This document shows positions 48,807 through 60,257 of a stretch of DNA of 64,000 nucleotides, one piece after another. A program made the translations under genes and the position numbers. The number at the start of each line of letters is the position of its first letter. Positions within the stretch are counted from its first letter, which is position 1. The notes beneath the pieces were generated by a model that did no database searches, had not been told where the DNA came from, and was given only the letters and a program-made list of their open reading frames with translations. Origin of the DNA: Hevea brasiliensis (taxonomy: Eukaryota; Streptophyta; Magnoliopsida; Malpighiales; Euphorbiaceae); NCBI RefSeq assembly GCF_030052815.1, contig NC_079503.1:51936735-52000734 (forward strand), in the 5' to 3' direction.

Positions 48807-49437
48807 AGGTAGACAGACTGACAGGGCAGCAGACTAGGCTGCTAGTACTACACTGAGAGATCATCGAGTCTATTGAGTATACCATATTTTGCATTTTGTA
48901 TTGTAATGTATGTTCACTATATGTATATAGTGTTCTTGGTTTTGAGTAGTTGTAAATTAAAATTATACATTAAAGTTGTAAACTAAATGCTTAAATTATT
49001 TTGGTTTGTAAATATTGTGATATATTCTTTTGTCTTAGCTTTTAAAAAAACTGGAAAATTATTATGGATTTGAGTTAACAATTGTTGAGAAACTTATTGT
49101 GTTAATTGAATATTGGAGTTTGGGGATTGAACAAAATAATTGAAGTGCTTTTTTAACAGGTTTTTGAAAAAGTGTTTTATTCAAAATACAGATGACACTC
49201 TACCAAAATTTTTACAGAAATTATTAATTCTTCAAATGTGTTATCTAGTTTCACTTCAGTTAAAATTTTTTTTAACACCTGTAAATAGTACTCACCACTG
49301 TAAAAAGAAGTAAGAAAAGGTTGAAAATCCCTTATAGTTTTTTTAATGGGTTATCAGTAGATGGAGTTGGTAATCCATTAGGTATACTACGGGATCATGT
49401 TATGCCTTACGGAGGGGTAGGGTTTGACATGTTTTAG

Positions 49438-49449
49438 TGATATCAGAGC
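49438..49449 (+). other. Primer binding site (element D)
   Basis: TGATATCAGAGC has one mismatch to the initiator tRNA-Met site TGGTATCAGAGC and lies 8 bp beyond the LTR end at 49429. Confidence 0.75.
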
Positions 49450-49612
49450 TAGTTTCTAAATTCTGTTTTCACCTATAATTTGTATATTCTTTCTTTATAG
49501 TATAACTGCTCAATGTCATTGTTTGATACATACAGTACATTACATTATAAATATGCACTAACGGGAGGAAATCTCCTTGTGTTACTGGAGGTCTAAGATC
49601 CTTGAATTGACT

Positions 49613-50653
49613 ATGGAACAGGGTGATCGTTTAGTCGATCAATCTATAGAGGCTAAGGTACAAGGGGATGCCCCAGCCCCTCAGAGAGTCGGAAGCTTGA
49701 CTTTACCAGCCCCTCCTGTACAATTTACTGCATAAATGGCCTAGCAAATGGCCACTTTCTTTTAACAAATGGCTGATAATCTGTCAGCCCAAGCCCAAGT
49801 ACAAACCCAACCCCCACAAGGGCAGTGTGAAATAGAGAAGAGGGAGAAACCTATGGGTCAGAGCTCGAGCAGTAATTTGGGGAAGAGAAAAGAATTTGAG
49901 GAGCCCCGAGCTCCGGGATATAACAGAGGTGGATCATCAGGGCAGAGACCACCAAGGTCCAGTCGTCGAACAATTAGAATTTCCTACCCTCCCTGCCAAT
50001 GTGAAACTTGTGGAAGAAATCATAGTGGGCTATGCTACAAGGCCATAAGAGCCTGTTATAACTGTGGAGGCACAGGGCACTTTGCCAAAGACTGCACCAG
50101 TACTCGCAGAGTTGGACCACCTCCTACTACTACAAAAAGGTCAGTTCAGAGTCCTGCCACTAGAGGTTCATAACCTCCTAATAGAGGTAGAGGCAGGGGT
50201 AGAGGTAGCCCAGCAAGCAGCCAAGGCACAGTGAATCAAACAGAGCAAGGTAGTGCTCCAGTCAGAGTCTACGTAATGAGACAGAGAGAAGAGGCCAAGA
50301 CATCTGATTTTGTGGCTGGTACCTTCTCAACTTTTAATCAAGATGTGTTTGTGTTATTTGATCCGGGTTCTACCCATTCCTATGTGAGTGCTAGCATCAT
50401 TGATTGCATTGCTGTTCCATGTACAAAAATGGGTTTTGAAGTGCTAGTAACAAGTCCGCTAGGACAGGAGGTCAGGGTCAACAGAATGTATAGGGATTGT
50501 CCTTTGGTGATCCAAGGACACACTTTTCTGTCTGATTTGATTGAAATGCCCTTCATAGATTATGATATCATCTTGGGCATGGATTGGTTAGCCAGGCATC
50601 ATGCCATGATTGACTGGAGATTGAAGACAGTCACTTTTGGTCTCCCTCAGTAC
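49613..50653 (+). pseudogene. gag-pro: Tekay gag-protease, degenerate and internally deleted (element D)
   Basis: One frame runs from ATG 49613 to the insertion at 50656, broken only by stops at 49733 (TAA), 49742 (TAG), about 49757 (TAA) and 50171 (TAA). The first three fall in a Gln-rich stretch (MAxQMATFFxQMADNL), so CAA/CAG-to-TAA/TAG changes explain them. The capsid core (the WWDT region seen in elements B and C) is missing: the Gln-rich N-terminus joins directly to the linker. The CCHC knuckle is intact, CYNCGGTGHFAKDC at about 50060-50100. Protease shows VFVLFDPGSTHSYVSAS (DPG in place of DSG/DTG) and ILGMDWLARHHAMIDW, then stops where element C is inserted. Confidence 0.85.
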
Positions 50654-50891
50654 AGTTGTAACATCCTCACTTTAGCTAGTCCGTACAGTCTACTGTTCCA
50701 GTGACCAATGTCGGTCCGGGCAGCTAGAATGTTTGAAATTATAAATAGACTAGAGTAAGGAGTTATAAAGAAACTAAGTAATACTCATAAAAATCAAGGA
50801 AAAATTTTAGAAATGAAATACACTAAAGTTAAATGAGTCGAAACACCAGGGATGAGTAACCCGAAGGGGAAGTGACGGTGAAGGCCGTTAG

Positions 50892-53800
50892 TGTAACACC
50901 CCTATTTGCATAGCCTGGTATATTTCACTGTTCCGGTGACCAGTGTCGGTCCGGATAATTAAGGGTATTAGAACCATACTTAAGACAACTAGATAAGCTA
51001 TAAACATAAATAATTAGTAATGTTCAATTAGTTAAGTATAAGCAAGAAAAAATAGAACATAAGAAGTTAAACGAGCCGAGAGTCATAGCGATGGATGACC
51101 TTCTCGGGAACGACTGCGAAGTCGATTTAAACTCAAATTTCGAACCGTAAAATGTGAAGTTGCGGTCCTTAGGACCCCTACGAACACAATGGAAAAGAGA
51201 AAATCACAAAGAAGAACTGTTAAGCCAGTCAAATAATTAGGTCAGGGAGCCAGAAGAAATATTGAATTATTTGCAAACCGGGATGAACCGGTGAGGGGCA
51301 ATTTGGTCAATTGACCTCAAGAGCTGACTCCTGATCTAGCTGTCGAATAAAATAGGAGAAAAGAAAATTTCAGAATCGAGAATTAAATTAAAGAATTAAT
51401 CGAATAAAAAAGAAAGAAAATGAAAAAGGTATAGGGAGATGACATCATGCATGACATCATGCATGATGCCATAAATCCTATAACTAATAAATTAATTAAA
51501 TTGATTTTTTTTTGTGGTCTTCCATAAGAAAAATTAAATAAAAGAAATGAAAAGAAAAATAAATTCATTGTCTTCTTTTCTACCCATGTTGCCGCCTCAC
51601 TCACCCTCACTTCTCCATTATTGATCCTCCATTAAAGCTTGCACTCAAGCTTAAACTTCTTCTTTAAACCTCAATAGCTTCCATAAAAACCTCATTAGAG
51701 CTTGTTTTAGTCACTTGAGAATAAGATTGAAAGTGGAAAGAAATACAAAAGATAGAGGTTTGAAGGAATTGAAGTTCTAAGAAAGGTTAGTATGCTAACT
51801 TTTAATTTTCTACTTCAAATGCATGTTTAGTTATTTAAATGAGCTTAGAAACTAGAGAAATGAAAAGAAAAATTTATTGAGGGACCATGAATGATTTTCG
51901 GCCAGCATGTATATGGGGGTGTTATTGCATGATTGATTAACTTAGATGGTGCTATGAACTTTAAGTAGTTAAATGGTTGTAATTAAAGGCTTGAATTAGC
52001 TAAATGCAAGGAAATTGTGAATTAGGGTTTTGGACATTAGGGTTTAGAGACCAAAAATGTGAGAAACTTGTAAATGATGTCTTGGACCTAGTTTAAAGAG
52101 AGAAATGGTCAATTGTGACCTAATGAGGTGTGTTGGAGTGGTTGGAGTTAAGGCCAAATTCAGATTGAGTATGGTCATGCTGCTAGCAACATGACCAAGT
52201 TACCTTTGCAGGATCAAAAATGAAAATTTACAAGTCTAATTAGTATGAGACCAATTGGGAATGAAAATAGACACTAAATGACACAATTTTCATCTAGGAA
52301 GCATGCCCAAAAGTTGACCAAACTTGAAAAATCACAGTCTGCCCTGTACAAACTAACCAAATGAACAGTGTTTGTTCATTTGGTAATAACTTGAGCTAGG
52401 CAAGTCAAAATGACCTGAAATTTTACCAGTAGATAGTTTAGATATAGACCTAAAACTTTTATGAAGAACACAAACCCAAATTATGCAATTAACCAAGTCA
52501 TTTGGCCACCCAAATTTGGTGACCTAAAACTGCCAGAACCAAAAATTGCCCAGAATTCTGGGTTGTGTCCAATCCGGCAGCCATGGTTCAAATGGCTATA
52601 ACTTGAGCTAAAAAACTCCAATTGGAGTGATTCAAAAAGGAGAATAAACTTAAGACAATATGGAACATTTTCTATGCAGGAAGTTTTGCCAAATTCCAAC
52701 AGAAAAGTGACCAATGGAATAGTGCAACCTTAGACACCAAAACTGAAAATTATCAAATTTGCTTGAAAGACTTAGAATTTGAATAAACAACCAAAACCAA
52801 TAAATCTAGTGACCAAAATGTGGTATGTGAGTAAAGTTGGAATTCCCATACCTATTAAGCCTTAGAAAGTCAACAATTTGACTTGAATAGTGTAGTGAAT
52901 AGTAACCCTAAAACATAAAATTTAAGGAACGTTGAGTTTAGCACGTTAGAGCTAGGTAAAAGTGAAGTTAAATTTATTATTGGATTTATGATAAGTTATG
53001 GTATTGAAACACTGTAAAATTGTGTGTTTCAGTTGAAAAGAATACCGAGAAAGAACCCGAGGAACCGAGTCAAGGCCAAGAGGTGACTCGCTTGAGGTTT
53101 GTGCACAACATCACTATGCTTTAAAATTCATTGATAAAGTGAATGAAATATGTATTTTACTTTTACTTTGAATTGTTGAAAGTTTATTTGTGACATTATT
53201 TATGATGTTTTGATTTAAATTGTGAAAGTTATTGTGTATATTTGAAATAGCAATGTTTAGCAAATTGTTAAGATAAGTTTTGAAACCACAGTGGTATGAC
53301 CATATATTTGAACACCTCACTAGCATGACTAGTGAGGGTAATTAGTTTCGAATTTTGATTCCTTCTTTGGAGAAGTGTTGAGGTGTGCTAGTAGAAGAGG
53401 ATGTGAATGGATATCCATATATTTGAGCTAGCTAGCCTTGTGATGTGATTTCTCCTTAGCCTCTGGCTATTGAGATTCTATTTGTTTCGAATGGCATGAT
53501 CTAACTGTGGGTTTTATGAAATGTGTTTAATACCTCGAAATGAAACTATTTGGAATAAAATCTTATGACTCATGTTTTGTGTTTAACTCGCATGTTCAGT
53601 CAAATTTTTAAATGAATGTGATTTAAGTTCTGCATAAAGATTATTTTAGTATGTTGTGCACCACTAAGTCCTAGTACTCAGCGATAGCTTTTATTGCTGT
53701 CGCAGATTTAGAGACTAGAGGAGCAGCAGACTGAGCTGCTGAGGATTGAGGATCTATCAGCTTGAAGTTATCGAGTATAATTTATACCCTAACTGTAAAT

Positions 53801-54414
53801 ATTTCTTTTGATGTATGTAATGCACATAAATGTATGGACATGTAAATTCGGTCTTGAGCAGCTTGTATAAAGCTTGTGTAAAGTTTGTAATAAATTTTAG
53901 TTGAATTTCTCTTAATGTAAATTTTGTAATAAAGTATATAAATTGTTTTGTCCTTAATGAAATATGAATGGAACTATTTTATTTAATTTAAATGAAATGG
54001 ATTGCTAGTATCTTGATGATCATTGGATAGTGGATTTGAAATTTGAAAGTTGATAAATGTGTTGAGAAATTGATTGAGATTGAGTATGAATTCGAAGCAG
54101 TGGTTGAAAAATTATTGGAAGTGCTTTTTTTTTTAGGTATTTGAAGAACTGTTTTCTCAAAATACAGACGGAACTCTGGCAAAATTTTTATAAAATTTGC
54201 GGAAAAATAAAATGGACTAAAAATATTAACTAGTTTTAATTTTAATTAAATGTTTTAAATACCTATTAGAAAATGCTCACCACTTATCAAAATAAGAAAA
54301 TTATTTTAAAATCCCTTGTAGGGTACTTAATGAGTTATCGATAGGTGAAGTTCGGTAGTTCATTAGGTATTCTACGGGTTCATATTATGCCTTACAGAGA
54401 GGTAAGGTGTGACA
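50892..54414 (+). repeat. Solo LTR 5 (D-related subfamily) in the C 5' LTR
   Basis: It runs TGTAACACCCCTATTTGC to AGGTAAGGTGTGACA, 3523 bp, flanked by GTTAG (50887-50891) and GTTAC (54415-54419). The empty site in the 3' LTR of element C confirms the insertion. No internal region is present. Confidence 0.88.
53665..53704 (+). other. LTR double stem-loop module, solo LTR 5
   Basis: Stem 1, CTAAGT-CCTAGT-ACTCAG, has five of six pairs. Stem 2, GCGATAGC-TTTTATT-GCTGTCGC, has eight pairs including one U-G wobble. Confidence 0.6.
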
Positions 54415-56682
54415 GTTACCAACCTTAGACCCGGAGGAAAAATTATAAAATAATATTTGGGACTCCAAAGAAGGATCATTGAGATTCTTGTGGCATTAGA
54501 ATGCCAAGGAAATACTTAGAAAAATTTTTCTATCGGTACACATAATTTTGGCTCCTTAAGCCAAACGGAGGGCATTTTGGTCATTTCGTCTTCAGAGATG
54601 ATTTTTGGCCAACTTGTCCAGTTAAATAAATAATTTCTATAACATAAAATATGAAGAAATGTTATTAAAAATTTAATTGAAATTAAATAGACAAGAAAAG
54701 GAGAGAAAATGAAAGAAAATGGAATTATGACATCATAATGATGTCATTAAAACTCTTCCAACCAATCTAATGTTGACACATGGCATAAGCTTATTTAAAA
54801 GAGACCAAATGGGCTGAAAAATGAAAAAAATCAGAACTCTCTCTCTCATCTTCTTCTTGTTGTCACACATACCCTCCATGGCCACCATGAACAAGCTTTT
54901 TAAAGCTTGATTTCCCTAACTTTTACCCAACTAAACCCTATATTCCCAACACAAAAAAATGTTCTTACATCTTGGAGAGTCTTTTAGGAGCAAAAAGAAA
55001 GGAAAAAGAAGAACTCTAGCAAGTGGGAAATCCCACTTCACTAGAGGTTTGTGAATTGTGACCTAACCTTGGTTTTCACTTTAAATTCATGTTTAAGGAC
55101 TATGAATGAGTGCAAATGACAAAGAAATTGATGAAATACCATTTGTATGCCATCCCTAAATTTCAGGAGCCTTGGTTGGGGTATGATTGTGATGAGTTTT
55201 ATGGAGTTAAAATGGTAGTATGGCTGCCCTTATTATGCATCTCTTAAGTGAAGTGATGAAATGCAAATGATAATGCATGGTTGATGATGTTTGAGTTAGG
55301 GTTTGGGATGAAAATGAGACTTTGGTCATATGATGATGAAATTAGGTTTTAATGGTCAATTAGTGACCATTTGGTTTTGTTTGAATAAAAAATGAAGTGA
55401 ATTGTGTAGTATGATTTGAGTTTGGTGTGGCTGCCCTTGGTGACCTGTAGGACTGGGCATGAGTCCAGCAGGTTTGGGCAGCAATAACTGGAATTGTAGA
55501 GGTTCAATTGGTGCAAGGCCAATTGAACATGAAATTAGACACTTTGGTGAAGAAACCATACCTAGAAAACCAAACTAAGTTGACCAAAAGATTGCCCTAA
55601 TCCGGGTGACTTGCATTCTGCCTGGGCAAAATGACCAAATGAACAGTGTTTAGTCATTTAGCCATAACTCAGTGTAGAAAGGTCCAATTGACCTGAAATT
55701 TTACCAAAAACAAGATGAGATATAGTACAACAACTTTAATGAAGAAACCTAACCCAAATTATGACCATAACATATTCATAAAGTGACCTGAAGTCACTGC
55801 TCATAATACTGTAGATTTGGTCAGTCCAAAAATTCTGGAAAAATTTCAATCCAGCCAGTTGTGGTTTTTGGGCCATAACTTGAGCTACAAAACTCCAAAT
55901 AGAGTGATTCAAAAAAGGAAATGTAACTAAACAAAATAAGGAACAACTTTCATGTTGATCATTTTGCCAAATTCCCACTATAAAAATGACTAATGGAACA
56001 GTAAACACAGAGCTTGAAAACTAAAAATTCTGTCCAATTAACATTAAGCTTAGAAATGGTATTGGCAACCAATACCAACAAGTTTAGAATGCAAAATGTG
56101 GTATGTTGGGAGTATTAAAACCAATGTCCTTATTGTCCATGTAAAAGTCAACATTTTCTCGACTAATGAATTGAATAGTAACACCAAAACTTGAAATTCA
56201 AGAATTGTGAAACTTAAAAATATAAAATGCCCTAGTATACCTAGCAAGATTGGTTTGGATAGATTGGCATGCCAATAGGGTTCTATTAGCAGTACTGCAT
56301 ATGGCTTCATGCCATTCTGTGTTTCATAGCTTCCCATGCCATTCTATGACATAATAGCCTTTGGCTATGTTATTTGAGTTGTTAACTCAGGTTTTATCCC
56401 TGATATTTATTACAGCTTATTAGCTATTCTATTGCACACCAGGAGACACAATGTGACCGATGGTGTGATGGTCCGAGGTACTTAGTACCCAATGCTAATT
56501 TACCCATTTATCCAGTCCAGTCGATTAATATGGGTTACTCGGGCAATGATAATAAATTTTACCAAATTTTAGTCGAATAATACTGCAATAAATATCAGAA
56601 ATTAAGTCTACCCAAAAATGAAATTATACATTTTGCATATTTATTTTCTTTTATTTTATTTTATTTTATTTTATATTATCAC

Positions 56683-56704
56683 CACTAAGCAGAATTGCTT
56701 AGTG
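56683..56704 (+). other. LTR stem-loop module, element C
   Basis: CACTAAGC-AGAATT-GCTTAGTG, a perfect 8-bp stem, is followed by a shorter GCGT...ACGC hairpin and GCAGG. Confidence 0.65.
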
Positions 56705-57333
56705 CGTCGCTTTTGCCACGCGCAGGTACTGGAGACCTAGCTGGGAAGCCCAGCAGACATCAGACCGGGTGAACTTTCAGACCTGCATCCGGCGTCCAAA
56801 GTCACCTCACATTTGCAGTGCATAGGGTAGGGCATTAGGACTTTAGGGTAGCATTTTATATTTTGTATTAGTTTGGATTGTAACTATAAACTCTTGAAAT
56901 TATGTAATAATGTAAATATATGAAATTTCATGTTATTGAAATTTTCTGTATATTATGTTGAAAAAAATGAAATGTTGAGAAATATTTATGAATGTGCTTC
57001 TAGTGATGATGTGAATAGAAAAGAAAATTTTCTGAAAATAGTATTGAGATTTTGAGATTGAGTTGAGATATGTGTGTATAATGGAGTCTGGATTTGGAAA
57101 TTATATTGGAAGTGTTTTTAAACAGGTTCAGAAGAACTATTTTTCCAACTTATAGCCGGCACTCTGCCAGATTTTTTATAAAAATTGCAAAAAAATTCAG
57201 ATTTTTCAAAAATTGTAAATAAATGAATTAAAATGGGATAAATTGTAATTGAAACATGAATTGGTGCTCCGGCACACTGAGTGGCATATCTTGCTCGGCT
57301 ACACTGTAGGCGGGTAAGGGGTGTCATATTTAA

Positions 57334-57345
57334 TGGTATCAGAGC
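57334..57345 (+). other. Primer binding site (element C)
   Basis: TGGTATCAGAGC exactly matches the initiator tRNA-Met site and lies 7 bp after the LTR end. Confidence 0.85.
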
Positions 57346-57456
57346 ATCAGTTTTGGCGTTTCTGGGCCTAGATAGAGTGCATACCATTGCATTGCATTTA
57401 TAAGTGTTGAGGTGACACTGATGCAGATCTATTTGTTTTCTTATTTTGAATAGGAT

Positions 57457-59030
57457 ATGGATCCTATTTCTCAAAGAGCAGTTGATGAAGAGGTGGAGAG
57501 TCATGCTCCACCAAGGGTTGAATCTGGGGGCAAGGGAGAATCTGCTCCACCAGCAGCTAAAACACCTGTCCAACCTCAATTTGCGCTATTTCAGCAAATG
57601 ACCGAATTCTACCGGTAAATGATGGGGGCAATTCCACCACCACAACCACAGCCACAACCTCCACCAGCACCACAGAAGTCCCATTTGGAGAAACTGCAAA
57701 AACATGGGGCTGTAGATTTCTTTGGAAAGAGGGAGGATGATCCCATGACAGCAGAAAACTAGTTGGATAGAGACATCAGTCTTTGAAAGCCTTAATCGCA
57801 CCACGAGCGTAACACGGAGGGTCTTTGTGTCCTTACTTCAGGATGATGCATATCAGTGGTGGGACACAATAACCAGTGAGGTGTAACCAGAATGGATCAC
57901 CTAGGAATTCTTCCTTATACAGTTCAGGAAGAAATATGTTAGCAAAGTGTGTTTAGAAGAGCAAAGAAGAGAATTTATCAGTCTGAGGCAGAGGCAATTA
58001 TCAATGATTGAGTATGAGCGTGAGTTTGTCAGACTGAGCTGATATCAGAGGGAGATAGTCCCTACAGAGGCAGTGTAATGGCCCAGCTCACTAGTGATAT
58101 TGTCCGCTCTAGGCCTAAGCCCTCACGGTTTTAAAACGCTCAATAGGGGTTACGAACCGCCAACTTATAAACCTAGCATCTCTCCCGTGTTTTGCCGATG
58201 TGGGATTTGCCTAGGGTGTTACAATCCACCCCCCTTATGGGACTCAACATCCTCGCTGAGTTTTGCCCCACCATCGCTCAAGGTTGCACGAGAACCAGGC
58301 TCTGATACCATAAATGTAATGGCCCGGCCCACTAGTGATATTGTCCGCTCTGGGCCAAAGCCCTCACGGTTTTAAAACGCATCAATAGGGGTTACGAACC
58401 GCCAACTTATAAACCCAGCATCTGTCCCGTGTTTTGCCGATGTGGGATTTACCTAGGGTGTTACAGGCAGGGAGGTGCAAAAGATTTGAAGAAGGACTCA
58501 ATGACAATATCAAAGTCATAATCACAGCATTAGAGATTACAGATTTTGCTAAGCTAGTAGAAGCTGCATCAAAAGTGGAAAGGGTTCGAATAAATGAATA
58601 AAATAGAAGGGAAAGACAGCAGAAGAGGGGTCCGGGTCAGTCCAGTACATTTTCTACTCCTAGTAAGAAGAGTAAGGGTCCTCCTGCTCAGAGTTTAGGA
58701 CCACCACAGGGTTAGGGTCAGTCTCAGGGGCCCAGACCACAGTTCACACCTAGGAGAGGCCAGTCCACACCATTAGTGGGCAGCTCTCTAGGGACGGTGT
58801 TTAGGGGACCAGCCCCAGCATCTTCTGCCTCTCAGTACTGCCAGAAGTGGCATAAGGGGGACTGTTGGTGAGTGGCCAGTACATGCTTATGGTGTGGATC
58901 TACAGAACATCAGATCAAGAATTGTCCAAAGAGGACTACTACAGTTGCTCCAACACAAGCTGACAGACCTGCTCCTGCAGCACAAAGGGGTAGGAAGCTC
59001 GGTAAATCTGAGGTAGCTGGTTTATCACTG
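57457..59030 (+). pseudogene. gag: Tekay gag, degenerate, interrupted by a TRIM (element C)
   Basis: It starts at ATG 57457 (MDPISQRAVDEEVESHAPP). TAA at 57616 falls just before MMGAIPPPQPQPQPPP, and the TAG at 57760 replaces the Trp of AENWLD. Frame changes follow near 57775-57800. The capsid core (YQWWDTITSE, FRKKYV, EQRREFISLRQRQLSMIEYE) runs to the TRIM insertion at 58074 and resumes at 58471 (GRCKRFEEGLNDNIKV). The linker has stops near 58601 and 58711. The CCHC knuckle is intact at about 58885-58930 (CLWCGSTEHQIKNC), just after a TGA at about 58869. The particle-forming role is that of the family, and this copy is dead. Confidence 0.85.
58074..58465 (-). mobile_element. Complete TRIM retrotransposon inserted in gag
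   Basis: The LTRs are 58074-58223 (150 bp) and 58315-58465 (151 bp), with a 91-bp internal segment. Read on the minus strand, the PBS TGGTATCAGAGCC lies at 58298-58310, 4 bp from the 5' LTR, and the polypurine tract AAGGGGGGTGGAT abuts the 3' LTR. The duplication GGCAG is exact (58069-58073 and 58466-58470), and gag homology resumes precisely after it. It belongs to the same family as the array at 1-568. The plus frame at 58094-58375 is chance. Confidence 0.93.
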
Positions 59031-60257
59031 AGGCCTGCATCCGAATCAGCTGAGAGGCCAGAGACTAGAGTACCTACCAGGGCCTATGCCATCAGAGCTC
59101 AGGAGGATCAAGATGCCTCGGATGTCATCAAGGGTACGTTTTCCCTCTACAACACTTCTGTGCATGCATTGGTGGATCCAGGATCCACTCATTCCTACAT
59201 TTGCATCAAACTACCCGTAGAGAGGGGAGTTCCAGTAGAGGAGAGTGATCAAGACATTCTGGTCACAAATCCACTAGGCCACAGTGTGGTAGTGAATAAG
59301 GTATAAAAAGGTTGCCTGTTGAGGATTCAGGGGTATGAATTTTCGACAGACCTAATTGAATTGCCCTTCCACGAGTTTGACGTGATTTTGGGAATGGACT
59401 GGTTGTCACGTCATCAGGCAATAGTTGATTGCAAATTGAAGAGGATTTCTCTGAAAACTTCTGAGGGTAATGAGATCATTGTTGTGGGAGAAAGGGCAGA
59501 TTTTCTGTCCAATGTTATCTCAGCCACAGTTGCAAGAAGATTGATGAGAAAAGGCTGTGAAGCTTACCTAGCACACGTGGTTGATACTAGGCAGGCTAAG
59601 CCAAACCTGTGTGATATACCCACAGTAAGAGACTTTCCAGATGTATTTCCTGAAGAGTTGCCTAGTTTACCACCAGAAAGGGAAGTCGAGTTTGCTATTG
59701 AGGTAATGTCGGGTACAACACCCATTTTTATTGCTCCTTATAGGATGGCACCCACTGAATTAAAGGAGTTGAAAATTCAGTTACAAGAGTTGCTTGATAA
59801 GGAGTTCATACACCCCAGTGTGTCACCATGGGGAGATCCAGTGCAATTTGTGAAGAAGAAGGATAGAACTTTGAGATTGTGTATTGATTACTGGCAGTTG
59901 AACAAAGTAACTGTGAAGAATAAATATCCGTTGCCCAGAATTGACGATCTGTTTGATCAGTTGAAGGGAGCCGATGTATTTTCAAAAATTGATCTCAGAT
60001 CAGGGTATCATCAGTTGAGGGTAAAGGATGCAGATGTGTCAAAAACTGCATTCAGAACCCGGTATGGGCATTATGAATTTTTAGTGATGCCGTTTGGGTT
60101 AACAAATGCACCAGTGGAATTTATGGACCTTATGAACCGTATCTTCCATCCATACTTAGATTGGTTTGTAGTGGTCTTTATTGATGATATTCTGGTATAT
60201 TCCAAGACCAGGGAAGAACATGATGAACATTTGAGAATTATTCTGCAAACCCTGTGA
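59031..60257 (+). pseudogene. pol: Protease and reverse transcriptase, degenerate (element C)
   Basis: Protease: GTFSLYNTSVHALVDPGSTHSYI (about 59130-59200), NPLGHSVVVNKV, a stop at about 59304, then [22 protein letters not shown] (about 59350-59420). RT follows in the same open frame (59319-60257): [82 protein letters not shown] and the catalytic [13 protein letters not shown], intact. The frame ends at a TGA (60256) within the thumb region. Confidence 0.87.

Larger units (their letters stand above)
41986..49429 (+). repeat. Element D 5' LTR, split by an inverted LTR of its own family
   Basis: It starts TGTAACACCCCTATGTTCGG and ends ...GGAGGGGTAGGGTTTGACA. Removing the solo LTR at 42483-46324 and one duplication leaves about 3.6 kb. 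The part 41986-42482 is the reverse complement of about 45828-46324, and 46325-49429 that of about 42483-45827, so the whole 7.4 kb is a compound inverted repeat. Confidence 0.85.
41986..50656 (+). mobile_element. Tekay/Del-type element D, 5' part
   Basis: It comprises a 5' LTR (41986-49429, with a nested solo LTR), a PBS (49438-49449) and a gag-pro region (49613-50653), then is interrupted inside protease by the 5' LTR of element C at 50657. Its pol and 3' LTR should lie to the right, outside the window. TTATG at 41981-41985 is the presumed left duplication. Confidence 0.85.
50657..57326 (+). repeat. Element C 5' LTR, with nested solo LTR
   Basis: It starts TGTAACATCCTCACTTTAGC and ends ...GGTAAGGGGTGTCA. 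Without the insertion at 50892-54414 and one 5-bp duplication it is about 3.14 kb. The 3' LTR (62555 onward) shows the uninterrupted target, GGCCGTTAGTAACCCTAGACC. Confidence 0.85.

Noticed and set aside
57334..57345. tRNA-like matches at the primer binding sites (also 30525, 49438, 58298)
   Set aside because: They match only the complement of the 3' end of initiator tRNA-Met next to LTR ends; no cloverleaf is present, so they are primer sites, not tRNA genes.
57118..57804. Minus-strand open frames of 153 and 72 codons
   Set aside because: They are shadows of the element C LTR end, leader and gag, which are clearly on the plus strand.
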